A stretch of DNA of 37,673 bases from a bacterium. Lineage in GTDB: Bacteria > BMS3Abin14. The stretch lies in NCBI GenBank assembly GCA_020350725.1, contig CP070719.1, positions 2,720,095-2,757,767 on the forward strand. Direction: 5' to 3'. The position numbers and the translations under genes were made by a program. The notes under the pieces were generated by a model. It did not search any database and was not told where the DNA came from. It saw nothing but the letters and a program-made list of their open reading frames with translations. Positions 16,864 through 25,378 of this stretch are shown piece after piece (the first letter of the stretch is position 1; each line of letters starts with the position of its first letter).

Positions 16864-16910
16864 TCCGCAGGACAATCAACGCTCGAGAATATGCACAAGG
16901 AGGTGCTCCA

Positions 16911-17750
16911 ATGAAAAGGATCCTGAATGTCTTTGTTCTGATCCCCCTGGTCCTGGTCATGGTAACGGCGAGGACCGCAGGCGCCGTTCACCCCGGGGAA
17001 GCTGAGGTGAAGGCGCCTGAAAAGCACTACGAGGACAGCCTGATGGCTGTCAGTGAAAATGAGGAATTCAGCGTGGAGGTTATCCTCCCGGATAAAGGTG
17101 TGGAGATGGGGATCAACAAGGTGGACCTGATCATCCACGACAGCGGGGGCGAGGACGTCCCGGGAGCCCGGGTCACGGTGACTCCATGGATGCCCGAGAT
17201 GGATCACGGAGTCAGCGAGGTCCCGAAAGTCATGGAGAGAGGAGGGGGGCTCTACACGGTTCACAATGTCATGTTCAGCATGACCGGAAAGTGGGAGCTT
17301 CGCTTTGACATCATAAAGGGAGAGAAGAGGGACACCGCGATCGTCGATCTCCCACCTGTGGGCGCCATGGGCCACATGCACACCATGCCGGCGCCGGATA
17401 TGTCCACCATCGACACCGCCTCGAAAAAGGAGACCAGGGAGGGAAGGTTTGTCGTCTCCTATGTCACGGAGGGCGATTCCATCCCCGTCAACAACCTGCT
17501 GACCTGGACCCTCGAGGTCAGAACTCCGGATGGGCAGCCCGTCGCGGGAGCCGACATCCGTGTCGTGGGGGATATGCCCGAGCACGGACACGGTTTCCCC
17601 ACGATTCCCGAGGTGACCGAGGAGCTCGGAGAGGGAAGGTACCTGGTCGAGGGGATCAAGTTCAGCATGCCGGGCTGGTGGGTCGTTACTTTCCACATCC
17701 GGGCCGGCGACCAGGATGACGCCGTTTCGTTCAACCTGGTTCCGCGGTAA
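16911..17750 (+). CDS. Exported protein with two YtkA-like domains
   Basis: A 279-residue exported protein; ATG at 16911 follows AAGGAGG. Signal peptide residues 1-24 (LNVFVLIPLVLVMVTARTAGAVH). Two homologous immunoglobulin-like domains follow, at about 60-150 and 185-277. Each has a G.N.L...V.T/.PDG.PV.GA.V.V...MPEM.HG...P.V.E...G.Y.V..I.FSM.G.W.V.F.I layout, the YtkA/FixH-like signature. A His/Met-rich linker (about 146-160, MGHMHTMPAP) joins the domains and could bind metal. It sits 10 bases before a di-haem peroxidase gene, an arrangement pointing to copper or redox handling in the periplasm. The metal role is inferred. Confidence 0.88.
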   Translation: MKRILNVFVLIPLVLVMVTARTAGAVHPGEAEVKAPEKHYEDSLMAVSENEEFSVEVILPDKGVEMGINKVDLIIHDSGGEDVPGARVTVTPWMPEMDHGVSEVPKVMERGGGLYTVHNVMFSMTGKWELRFDIIKGEKRDTAIVDLPPVGAMGHMHTMPAPDMSTIDTASKKETREGRFVVSYVTEGDSIPVNNLLTWTLEVRTPDGQPVAGADIRVVGDMPEHGHGFPTIPEVTEELGEGRYLVEGIKFSMPGWWVVTFHIRAGDQDDAVSFNLVPR

Positions 17751-17760
17751 GGGCGTGATC

Positions 17761-18996
17761 ATGTCCTGGAAAATCAACATCGGGATCATCCCGGCCCTTC
17801 TTCTCCTTACCATCACTCCGGGGATGTCCCTTGGCCACGGAGAGGATCCCCACCACTGGACGGAGGAGGAGATCACAGTCCTCGGAGGACTCAGCCTCGA
17901 CGCCCTGCCGGACAAACCGAGCGTGCCTTCCAACCGGTTCGCCGATGATCCCGGTGCCGCCAGACTGGGCAAGGAGTTCTTCTTCGACAAGACGTTCTCC
18001 GGCAACAGCCAGGTGTCCTGCGGCACCTGCCACCGGCCGGACTACGCATTTACGGACAACCTGCCCCTCGCACACGGAATGGGTTTCACCGCCAGACGGA
18101 CCATGCCCCTTGCCGGGGCGGCATACTTTCCGTGGCTGTTCTGGGACGGTCGAAAGGACAGCCTGTGGTCTCAGGCGCTGGGCCCCATCGAGAGCACCGT
18201 CGAACACGGCATCTCGCGGACCTTCGTCATCAAGGTCATCCTGGAAAGGTACCGGTCCGAGTACGAGGCCGTCTTCGGGGGTCTGCCGGGGTTCAAAGGA
18301 CTCAGGAAGCTGGTGGCCAGGCCGGGTCTGGACAGCCCGGAAGCCTACAAGGCGTGGATCACCATCCCCAGGGAGGAACGGGAGAATATCAACCGAGTGT
18401 ACGCGAATTTCGGCAAGGCCATCGAGGCCTACGTCAGAACCATTATTCCCGGGCCGTCCCGTTTTGACGATTACATCCGGGCGGTGCTGGACGGGAACGA
18501 CCAGGAAGCCAAAAGGCTGTTCACTCCCCGGGAGGCTGAGGGACTGCGCCTTTTCATCGGGAAGGCCAAGTGCACCGGCTGTCACACGGGACCACTGCTC
18601 ACCAACAGCGATTTTCACAACGTGAACGTTCCGGACAGGGAAGGCTCCTTCGACCGCGGCAGAGCGGACGGGATCATCGCCGTCCTGTCCGACGAGTTCA
18701 ACTGCCTCGGTTCCTACAGCGACGCTCAACGAAGACAGTGCGGGGAGCTCAGGTTCATCGACACGGATACCGAAAAGTACGCCGGCGCCTTCAAGACCCC
18801 GACCCTCCGCAACGTCGCCGACCGGCCGCCCTATATGCACGCCGGGCAGATAAAGACCCTCAGGGAGGTCCTCGAGTTCTACGGAAGGTCACGCAACCCC
18901 GAGCTCGGCCACGGTGGGCTGACGAAGGAGGAGATCGAACGGCTGGAAGCCTTTCTCGTCACCCTCAGTGGTCCCATCCTTTCCCTGGAGGACTGA
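17761..18996 (+). CDS. Di-haem cytochrome c peroxidase / MauG family protein
   Basis: A 411-residue periplasmic haem protein, ATG at 17761; an alternative upstream start (17716) would overlap the preceding gene. Signal peptide residues 1-22 (IIPALLLLTITPGMSLGHG). Two haem-c sites are visible: CGTCH at residues 87-91 and CTGCH at 271-275. FADDPGAARLGKEFFFDKTFSGN, the PLAGAAYFPWLFWDGRKDSLW segment, and AFKTPTLRNVADRPPYMHAGQIKTLREVLEFY are family hallmarks. Bacterial di-haem peroxidases reduce peroxide or oxidise protein partners. Its partner gene is the YtkA-domain protein just upstream. Confidence 0.94.
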   Translation: MSWKINIGIIPALLLLTITPGMSLGHGEDPHHWTEEEITVLGGLSLDALPDKPSVPSNRFADDPGAARLGKEFFFDKTFSGNSQVSCGTCHRPDYAFTDNLPLAHGMGFTARRTMPLAGAAYFPWLFWDGRKDSLWSQALGPIESTVEHGISRTFVIKVILERYRSEYEAVFGGLPGFKGLRKLVARPGLDSPEAYKAWITIPREERENINRVYANFGKAIEAYVRTIIPGPSRFDDYIRAVLDGNDQEAKRLFTPREAEGLRLFIGKAKCTGCHTGPLLTNSDFHNVNVPDREGSFDRGRADGIIAVLSDEFNCLGSYSDAQRRQCGELRFIDTDTEKYAGAFKTPTLRNVADRPPYMHAGQIKTLREVLEFYGRSRNPELGHGGLTKEEIERLEAFLVTLSGPILSLED

Positions 18997-19124
18997 CAGG
19001 GGACATTTTCCATATCCTCGGAGGGGTTGGCTCGGAGACCGGTCCGGCCGGGACCGTCCCCAAACCTTCCGAGGTCCCGACAGCCGGCTCCACGGAGGCC
19101 CGGTAACGGTAAGGATAGTCAGGG

Positions 19125-19748
19125 ATGCACCGACACCTAGTCTATGTCGCGGACCCCATGTGCTCCTGGTGCTGGGGTTTTTCGCCCGTTATCGAATCGG
19201 TCAGAGAGCACTTCGGAGGCGAACTGCCGGTGGATCTGCTTCTCGGAGGCCTCAGGCCCGGCACCACACAGGCGATGGACGACGCCCTGAAAGCCTCTAT
19301 CAGGGGGCACTGGCAGCACGTACACGAGAGGACCGGCCAGCCCTTCGACTTCTCCTTCTTCGACCGATCCGGATTCGTCTACGACACGGAACCTCCCTCC
19401 AGGGCCGCTGTCGCCGTGCGCCGCCTTGATCCAGGCTCCGTCTTTGGATATCTCAAGCGCGTCCATCGGGCGTTCTACGCCGAGAACAGGGATGTGACGG
19501 ACGGGCGGGTGCTCCGCGAGCTGGCTTCGGAATCGGGTATCGACAGGGATGTATTCACAGAGATGTTCGCCGCCGAGGAGACCCGGAGGGAGACCCTGGA
19601 GGATTTTGCCGCTGCGCGGCGTCTGGGGATCAACGGATTTCCGGCCCTGATCGCGGGCAGGGATCGGGATGGTTACGAGGTCATCGCGGTCGGCTATCGG
19701 CCCTATGATCAGGTCGAAGGCCTGATCCATTCGTGGCTGGAGGGATGA
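19125..19748 (+). CDS. DsbA family protein, FrnE-like (thioredoxin-fold)
   Basis: A 207-residue protein starting at the ATG at 19125. The active-site CSWC lies in VYVADPMCSWCWGFSP and the cis-Pro loop is GINGFPALIAG, both classic for the DsbA/FrnE branch. The helical insertion between them (about 40-155) is typical. There is no signal peptide, so like many FrnE-type proteins it is probably cytoplasmic. It follows the peroxidase by 128 bases; a CGGTCC...GGACCG stem lies in the gap but lacks a T-run. Possible roles are thiol oxidation or glutathione-dependent isomerisation. Confidence 0.9.
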   Translation: MHRHLVYVADPMCSWCWGFSPVIESVREHFGGELPVDLLLGGLRPGTTQAMDDALKASIRGHWQHVHERTGQPFDFSFFDRSGFVYDTEPPSRAAVAVRRLDPGSVFGYLKRVHRAFYAENRDVTDGRVLRELASESGIDRDVFTEMFAAEETRRETLEDFAAARRLGINGFPALIAGRDRDGYEVIAVGYRPYDQVEGLIHSWLEG

Positions 19749-19816
19749 ACCGGCCGAACAGGACTCCCTCCCGCCGGCCGCACGTTTAGGAGGGGCTCCC
19801 GGGGGCACAGGAGCCG

Positions 19817-19846
19817 TTGGGAGCCGATCGGGTAATGTGTTACTAT
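19817..19846 (+). promoter_or_regulatory. Candidate promoter TTGGGA-N18-TACTAT with extended -10 (TGTTACTAT)
   Basis: TTGGGA (19817-19822) and TACTAT (19841-19846) are 18 bases apart, with a TG one base before the -10. It lies about 60 bases upstream of the Lgt-like gene start. Confidence 0.45.
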
Positions 19847-19905
19847 AGCCGGGCAGACGGCCCGGCCCGGTGCCGGCCGGCGAACCGAACTCGAGGGTAC
19901 CTCGC

Positions 19906-20685
19906 ATGCTGCCCAACCTCTACATTCCCCCCCTGACCATTTTCGGTCCCGTCAAGATACGGCCCTTCGGGGTGTTGGTCGTCCTGGCCATTCTGACCGG
20001 CTGGTGGTTGTCCGTCCGGCGGGCGAAGGTCAGCGGCCTTGACGCCGAAATCATGGAGAACGGGGTGTGGTGGTCCGTTTTCGCCGGGTTCGTCACGGGA
20101 CACCTGGTCTCCGAGATCTTCTATTTTCCGGAAAGGGTCGTCCAGAACCCCCTGGAGCTTCTCATGATCTGGAGGAGCCTGTCGTCCTTCGGGGGGTTTT
20201 TCGGAGGCATTCTCGGGGCCCTGATCTACTTCCGCAGGAAGGGGGTGGCGGCTCTGACCTACATGGAGGCGATGGTCTTCGGTCTCGTCCCCGCCTGGAT
20301 CTTCGGCCGGCTGGGGTGCACCATCGTCTTCGACCACCCCGGGGTTGCCACCGATTTTTTCCTGGGTATGGCCGATCGCACCGGTGTGATTCGGCACAAC
20401 CTGGGCTTCTACGAGCTTCTTCTGGCCGTCGGCCTGACCGTTGTCCTGTACGGACTGAAGAACGTCAGTCCCTTCGAGGGGTTTCACTCCGCCGTGATCA
20501 TCTTTCTCTACGCGCCTGTCCGGTTCCTCCTCGACACCCTAAGGGCCGAAGACAGGAGTTATTACGGCTTCACTCCGGGGCAGTACTTCGCAGTGGTTCT
20601 CGCCCTGCTGGGCGCCGCCCTGGTCGTCGGGGGGGTAAGGGCAAAGGCCAGGAAAGCATCCGGAGACAGCCGGGCCGGGAAATAG
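19906..20685 (+). CDS. Prolipoprotein diacylglyceryl transferase (Lgt)-like membrane protein, divergent active site
   Basis: A 259-residue membrane protein with about seven helices; the ATG at 19906 is preferred over a GTG at 19870. Lgt landmarks are recognisable: IRPFGVLVVLAILTGWW near the start, a SSFGGFFGG loop, GRLGC, and a C-terminal VRFLLDTLRAEDRSYYGFTPGQYFAV. However, the loop corresponding to E. coli SFHGG lacks the catalytic-type His, and GRLGCTIVFDHPG replaces GRIGNFIN.E, so the Asn and Glu are also changed while the Arg is kept. It may be a paralogue with an altered role rather than the housekeeping Lgt. Confident on family, not on activity. Confidence 0.87.
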   Translation: MLPNLYIPPLTIFGPVKIRPFGVLVVLAILTGWWLSVRRAKVSGLDAEIMENGVWWSVFAGFVTGHLVSEIFYFPERVVQNPLELLMIWRSLSSFGGFFGGILGALIYFRRKGVAALTYMEAMVFGLVPAWIFGRLGCTIVFDHPGVATDFFLGMADRTGVIRHNLGFYELLLAVGLTVVLYGLKNVSPFEGFHSAVIIFLYAPVRFLLDTLRAEDRSYYGFTPGQYFAVVLALLGAALVVGGVRAKARKASGDSRAGK

Positions 20686-20759
20686 AAAAGAAAGCAGAGG
20701 CGGTGGGGGGGAGGGGTCGGTTCCCGTCGGGCCGGGAGCGGCGGAGAGTTCGTTCGTTG

Positions 20760-23174
20760 TTATTGGAAGACGGAATCGTAAATGACGACAAGGCCGTGAC
20801 TCGATTCGGCAGCCACGATGTCCTTTATCCCGTTGTTGTCGATATCGCCCGAGACCAGACCATGAGGGTCGGCTCCGCCTGAGTAAGGGTAAAGAAACAG
20901 TGCATAGGGTGCCAGTGTTCCATCTGCGTTCTGCCGGATGACCTCCAGCCTCTCCCATCCTTCCTGCACATCGACGATGTCCTCACGCCCGTCCCCATCG
21001 ATATCTGATACTTCGACCCGTCCCCCGTGGCCGTATGACGTCAGGGAGACTGCCGAATTCAGGGTTCCCGAATCGTTCTGGTAGAAGACAACGACCGTCG
21101 GTCCATCGGCCACCGTCAGGACGACGTCATCCCTGCCGTCACCGTTGACGTCACCGAGGGCAAGGCCGCTGGTTACTTCCTCTCCGCCGAGATCGTAATA
21201 TACTGCGCTGTCGAATGTTCCACTTTCGTTCTGGTAAAGAACGCCGATATTGTCGTAAGCGTCACCCTGGCCGCTCATTACGACGACGTCGGTGAGACCG
21301 TCCCCGTTGATGTCACCGACCTCCATGTCGTCATAGCCTCCGTGGAGCACGGAGTAGCTGACGGGAGCCTCCATGGTTCCGTCGGGATTCTGATGGAATA
21401 TGTCCACATCGGCCGACTGGGTTCCCCAGTCGATGGCCGCAATGTCGTTCCTCCCGTCGTTGTTGAGATCGCCGACCCTCAGCTTCCAGGCGTTGGTAGA
21501 GCTCGAATGATTGGAAGGATAGGTGACGATCGGGGCGAGATGGCCTGCCTGGCCCTGATATAGAATACCTACGCCGTTCTCCACTGTGACCGCCACATCC
21601 TCCAGGCCGTCCCCGTTCAGATCTCCGATGTCCACGGACTTTCCGTTCCCGGCGGGGTATTTGACCGCCGGCTGCAGGGTTCCGTCCTCACCCTGGAGGA
21701 ACACGTGGATCCTGTAGTCGTTCTCGGGGTCGGGTACCGCCCGGGAAGTGGCCAGGACAGCTTCCTTTCTGCCGTCTCCATTGACGTCCCCTACGGCCAC
21801 CGCCTCGGGATTGCTGCCCACGCCGATAATAGTCATTCCCGCATAGGGGCAGCCGAAACTTTCCGGCACGTCGGCGCACACCCTGTCGTCGTTGCCGACG
21901 GAACAACTCGATCCGGGATCGGGAACGCTGTCCTCGATCCCGTCATTTACGATAAGCACGGCTTCATACCTGCCGCTCACGTCGGGGGTAAAGGACGGAT
22001 TGACGCTGGAAGGGTTGGAGAGGGCTGTCCGGCTGCCCTCCGGAACCGCGATCAGGGTCCAGAGATAGCTCGCGATATCGTCGCCGTCGATGTCATGGCT
22101 GCCGGATCCATCGAGGGTGATCGTGCAGTGGAGGCCTGGGAAGGCGACGCTTCCGGCATTCGCCACCGGCGGATTGTTCGCCCCCGGCCAGTGACGGATG
22201 CCGGTGTCGAGATCGTCATAATCCCCGTCACCATCCGCGTCGCAGGTGACCCGGTAGGCAGCGGTCGACATGATCTCGAATTTCGCCCCGGTGTCGTTTT
22301 CCCCGGCAAGGACAAGAATTCCCTCGAAATGGTAGAGGTCGTCATAATATTTGGCCAGGGGGAGCTCGCTGGCCACGTCCACGTACCCGTGATCAGGGTC
22401 GAAATAACGGCCGGTCACCACGTTCTTTTCGAAGGAGGCGGTCCCGTTGCTCTCGATGGTGATGGTGAACCGGTAATTGTCCATCCAGTACGTCCTGTCC
22501 GTCAGATCGTCATGGATCACGACATCGAGCAACTCGGTATAGGGATAGGTGCGGTTGTCAATGCTCCACGTTCCGGAGAAAGTCAGGGACTGCCCTCCGT
22601 AGGCCATGGTCAGGTTTGGAAAGGACATGTTCATGGACAGGATACCCAGCGTATAGAGGTCAATGACACCCGTGGCTCTTATGGTGCCGTCGATGGAGAC
22701 CTCGCAGTCATCGGAGAAATTGTCGAAGGTCATGGTGAGATTGAACCTTCCCGAGAGGTCGTTGACAGAACCGGTCATGCTGTACGTGCCGGCGCAGTAA
22801 CCCTGGACCTCGTCGTCAATGGGTACACTGTCCAGGCTGAGGGTGCCGAATTGACCCGACTCCGAGAGGATGATTTTTCCGACCACCCGGTCCAGATTGC
22901 TGAACTTGATGGAAATCCTCTCCGACGGGGACCCCGATGCCGCCTCGCTTGTGTCGGACAGGGGAGACGCGCCGACTCCCGTCTCCAGCGTGTCCCATCC
23001 CGTGTAGGAACCGAGGGCCAGCTCCTGGACGTTGGCCTCGGTGACGAGGGCCGGAGTGGCCGGCCCCACGTAGGGGATGAAGCTTGCTCCGCCTCCACCT
23101 CCGCCGCAGGAGGAGATCGCCGAAAAGGCGAAAAACACCGCCAGCATCCCAGGGAATGACAGTGTCCGGAACAT
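20760..23174 (-). CDS. Large lipoprotein with PKD-like domain and seven FG-GAP/VCBS repeats
   Basis: An 804-residue lipoprotein on the minus strand. The ATG at 23174 follows GGGGGGT; the longer frame from 23273 is rejected since the signal peptide begins here. Lipobox ISSC is followed by a run of six glycines. Residues about 30-300 are a beta-rich unknown domain. A PKD-like unit begins near NNPPVANAG and contains TLDGSGSHDIDGDDIASYLWT. Seven Ca-binding FG-GAP repeats close the protein: GDVNGDGRKE, GDLNGDGLED, GDLNNDGRND, GDINGDGLTD, GDVNGDGRDD, SDIDGDGRED and GDIDNNGIKD. Seven repeats match a seven-bladed propeller. Probable surface-exposed adhesin or sensor; ligand unknown. Confidence 0.88.
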   Translation of the reverse strand: MFRTLSFPGMLAVFFAFSAISSCGGGGGGASFIPYVGPATPALVTEANVQELALGSYTGWDTLETGVGASPLSDTSEAASGSPSERISIKFSNLDRVVGKIILSESGQFGTLSLDSVPIDDEVQGYCAGTYSMTGSVNDLSGRFNLTMTFDNFSDDCEVSIDGTIRATGVIDLYTLGILSMNMSFPNLTMAYGGQSLTFSGTWSIDNRTYPYTELLDVVIHDDLTDRTYWMDNYRFTITIESNGTASFEKNVVTGRYFDPDHGYVDVASELPLAKYYDDLYHFEGILVLAGENDTGAKFEIMSTAAYRVTCDADGDGDYDDLDTGIRHWPGANNPPVANAGSVAFPGLHCTITLDGSGSHDIDGDDIASYLWTLIAVPEGSRTALSNPSSVNPSFTPDVSGRYEAVLIVNDGIEDSVPDPGSSCSVGNDDRVCADVPESFGCPYAGMTIIGVGSNPEAVAVGDVNGDGRKEAVLATSRAVPDPENDYRIHVFLQGEDGTLQPAVKYPAGNGKSVDIGDLNGDGLEDVAVTVENGVGILYQGQAGHLAPIVTYPSNHSSSTNAWKLRVGDLNNDGRNDIAAIDWGTQSADVDIFHQNPDGTMEAPVSYSVLHGGYDDMEVGDINGDGLTDVVVMSGQGDAYDNIGVLYQNESGTFDSAVYYDLGGEEVTSGLALGDVNGDGRDDVVLTVADGPTVVVFYQNDSGTLNSAVSLTSYGHGGRVEVSDIDGDGREDIVDVQEGWERLEVIRQNADGTLAPYALFLYPYSGGADPHGLVSGDIDNNGIKDIVAAESSHGLVVIYDSVFQ

Positions 23175-23194
23175 GAAACCCCCCAATGTGAATG

Positions 23195-23214
23195 TGCTAT
23201 TGATAGCAATTATA
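23195..23214 (-). promoter_or_regulatory. -10 box TATAAT and 14-bp inverted repeat for the FG-GAP lipoprotein gene
   Basis: The minus strand carries TATAAT at 23214-23209, immediately followed by TGCTAT-CA-ATAGCA (23208-23195), a 14-bp inverted repeat that would lie at about +1 to +14. It is operator-like, about 20 bases before the start codon. No clear -35 is seen. Confidence 0.42.
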
Positions 23215-23547
23215 TATTCTTTTCCCCTGATTTTCCGGGAAATATGTTGGAGGGACCCCCGTTCGGGTTCCACCGGTCAACTGCCGGGCCGCCCTGTTGA
23301 CCCGCCCGGGATACTCGGCAAGCGCCTGTGCTGACCTGGTTCGAAGGGTCCCCCTGGCGTACGATCACGCTTCCTGACCGGCGGCGTGTGCCGCCGGATG
23401 AATTCGCCGGGTGGCCCATTTCGCGGGTCGGGATGGGCAGGGGAGTTGGTCAGGGACTGCCCCGGACGGCAGCCGGGAGAGATGCATGGGACAGGGAGGG
23501 TCCCCTGTACCCTTGACTAAGTAGCGGGTGACGGCCGGCGGGCGGAA
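23215..23547. other. Noncoding gap between the FG-GAP gene and a small membrane-protein gene
   Basis: About 330 bases with no supported gene. Contains a GTTCGAA word at 23339 that does not fold as a tRNA, and scattered G/C-rich inverted repeats without T-runs. Confidence 0.4.
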
Positions 23548-23907
23548 TCAGTGGGGTGGGTATAGATAAAACACGACCAGTCCCAGGGGAGAGGTGGTTA
23601 CTCCGTAGAGCACTTCCAGGGCCAGGGTCACCCTGTCCTGTCGGGTCCCCATGCGGTTTGCGGTTCTCAGCATGAGCCAGGCTGCATAGAGGCTGCACAG
23701 CAGCGCAAGGGCGAAGAACGCCTGTGTGACCATGTGAAAGTGGATCAGGTGGTAGGGTATGGAATCCAGCCAGAAGAATATCCAGCCGAGACAGGAAAGG
23801 ATCGCTCCGGCATCGGCGAAATCGATGAGCCGGCCGAAGAGACTCATATACTCCCGGTGGGTTATCCTGCCGGTGTCGATCCTGAATGAGCCTGTCGATT
23901 CTCCCAT
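23548..23907 (-). CDS. Small predicted membrane protein
   Basis: A 119-residue protein with three likely transmembrane helices (about 33-50 GAILSCLGWIFFWL, 58-80 HMVTQAFFALALLCSLYAAW, 97-117 ALEVLYGVTTSPLGLVVFYLY). A HLIHFHMVTQ His-rich turn lies between helices 1 and 2. There is no good ribosome binding site. A TATTAG box ends only nine bases before the ATG, so the message could be leaderless. No family is recognised. It is divergent from the sugar dehydrogenase gene. The membrane topology is the main support for the call. Confidence 0.55.
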   Translation of the reverse strand: MGESTGSFRIDTGRITHREYMSLFGRLIDFADAGAILSCLGWIFFWLDSIPYHLIHFHMVTQAFFALALLCSLYAAWLMLRTANRMGTRQDRVTLALEVLYGVTTSPLGLVVFYLYPPH

Positions 23908-24025
23908 GATATGAATCTAATACACCACCGGACCGGGGTAAGTCCAGAAGGAGGCAGAGGAGCGGCAAGGGTTGATCCTCTGTTTGATCGGGTCCAGAAT
24001 CCCCGGTGGGGACGCCCCCGGGCTG

Positions 24026-24034
24026 TGGTAAAAT
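24026..24034 (+). promoter_or_regulatory. Candidate extended -10 promoter TGGTAAAAT
   Basis: TG-G-TAAAAT lies 54 bases before the ATG at 24089 with no clear -35. Confidence 0.4.
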
Positions 24035-24088
24035 GATCTCAGGAGTTCGTTCCTCCGGGTCCGGACCATCCTTACGGGAGAAGACGGT

Positions 24089-25270
24089 ATGATCGGAATG
24101 CGGGAAGCGGCCGTTGTCCCAGTCATCGGGGCCCTTCTGTCCCTCTTGTCATCCTGCGCGGGCGGGGACGGCGGCGGAGTGGTCTTTTCCGACATAACCC
24201 TCGAGAGGGCATACCCCGGCCTGACGTTCAGCCAGCCGGTGGCGCTGGTTCACCCGCCCGGGGATGATTCCCGCTGGTTCGTCCTCGAGAAGGCAGGCCG
24301 TCTGTACATGTTCGCCAATAACGCGTCCGCCGCTACCGCCACCCTGTCGGCGGACCTCGCCGCGAGGGTTGACGCCGCCGGCGAGGGCGGCCTGCTCGGT
24401 ATGGCCTTCCACCCTTCCTTCTCGGGGTCCGGGGACGTTTTCCTGTCCTACACGTCACCGGACCCGTCAGTGCCCTTCGTCTCCCGGATCTCCCGGTTCA
24501 CCATGAACATGGGAGGCATAATTGACACGACAGCCGAGAGCGTTGTCCTGTCGGTGGATCAGCCCTTCACAAACCACAACGGCGGCCACATCGCCTTCGG
24601 GCCGGACGGATTCCTCTACATCGGGATGGGCGACGGCGGCGGCGGAGGAGACCCGGGGGGTAACGGACAGGACACGACCACTCTCCTCGGAGCCATGCTC
24701 CGCATCGACGTGGACAATAAGGACCCGGGGCTGGAATACGCCGTGCCGATAGATAACCCTTTTTTCGGGTCCGGTACCGATGCCGGAGAGATCTTCGCCT
24801 GGGGATTCCGCAACCCGTGGAGGTGGAGCTTTGACCGCGGGTCCGGGGACCTGTGGCTGGGCGACGTGGGGCAGGGATCCTGGGAGGAGGTTGACCTTGT
24901 CGTCTCCGGCGGGAACTACGGCTGGAACGTCGAGGAGGGCAACCACTGTTATCCGCCCGGCAGCGTCTGCGACGACGCCGGCCTCACCGACCCCGTCGCC
25001 GAGTACGACCACTCGGAAGGCCGCTCCATAACCGGGGGGTACGTCTACCGCGGCACCGCCCTGGCGGACAGGCAGGGAACCTACTTCTTCGGCGATTATG
25101 TCAACGGCAGGCTCTGGGGAATCGATACCAGCCTCAGCCAACCCGATGTCGTCCTGCTCGAGGAAACCGGCCTGAATATAGCATCCTTCGCGGAGGATGC
25201 CGACGGGGAGCTTTACCTGATCGACTTCTCCGGCGGGGGAATCCACCGTATCGTCCCGGCGCCTCCCTAG
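24089..25270 (+). CDS. PQQ-dependent sugar dehydrogenase-type lipoprotein
   Basis: A 393-residue lipoprotein; the ATG at 24089 follows GGGAGA. Lipobox LSSC at Cys23, then CAGGDGGG, a flexible glycine linker. The rest is a six-bladed propeller of the glucose/sorbosone dehydrogenase family: QPVALVHPPGDDSRWFVLEKAGRL, GEGGLLGMAFHPSF, NHNGGHIAFGPDGFLYIGMGDGG, LLGAMLRIDVD, GFRNPWRWSFD, WLGDVGQGSWEEVD and GGNYGWNVEEG. These include the residues that bind PQQ and Ca in the family. It probably oxidises an aldose at the periplasmic face. No PQQ synthesis gene is nearby, so cofactor supply is unknown. Confidence 0.92.
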   Translation: MIGMREAAVVPVIGALLSLLSSCAGGDGGGVVFSDITLERAYPGLTFSQPVALVHPPGDDSRWFVLEKAGRLYMFANNASAATATLSADLAARVDAAGEGGLLGMAFHPSFSGSGDVFLSYTSPDPSVPFVSRISRFTMNMGGIIDTTAESVVLSVDQPFTNHNGGHIAFGPDGFLYIGMGDGGGGGDPGGNGQDTTTLLGAMLRIDVDNKDPGLEYAVPIDNPFFGSGTDAGEIFAWGFRNPWRWSFDRGSGDLWLGDVGQGSWEEVDLVVSGGNYGWNVEEGNHCYPPGSVCDDAGLTDPVAEYDHSEGRSITGGYVYRGTALADRQGTYFFGDYVNGRLWGIDTSLSQPDVVLLEETGLNIASFAEDADGELYLIDFSGGGIHRIVPAPP

Positions 25271-25378
25271 GCGCTCGGTCGACCCGCCTCGAGGGGTCTT
25301 TGGCGGGCTGTCGTCAGGCTCCTTACGCGTTCTTCGATGTGTGTAATTGACCTCCACTTTTATGTAAAACATTTCCCG

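Noticed and set aside
16857-18026. Minus-strand open frame (389 codons) across the YtkA and peroxidase genes
   Set aside because: Spans two genes with signal peptides and haem motifs on the other strand; no site or domain.
21705-23159. Long plus-strand open frame (484 codons) opposite the FG-GAP gene
   Set aside because: The minus-strand frame has a lipobox and seven clear FG-GAP repeats; the plus frame is its mirror with no domain.
23330-23400. tRNA, suggested by a GTTCGAA word
   Set aside because: No matching acceptor, D or anticodon stems could be found around it.
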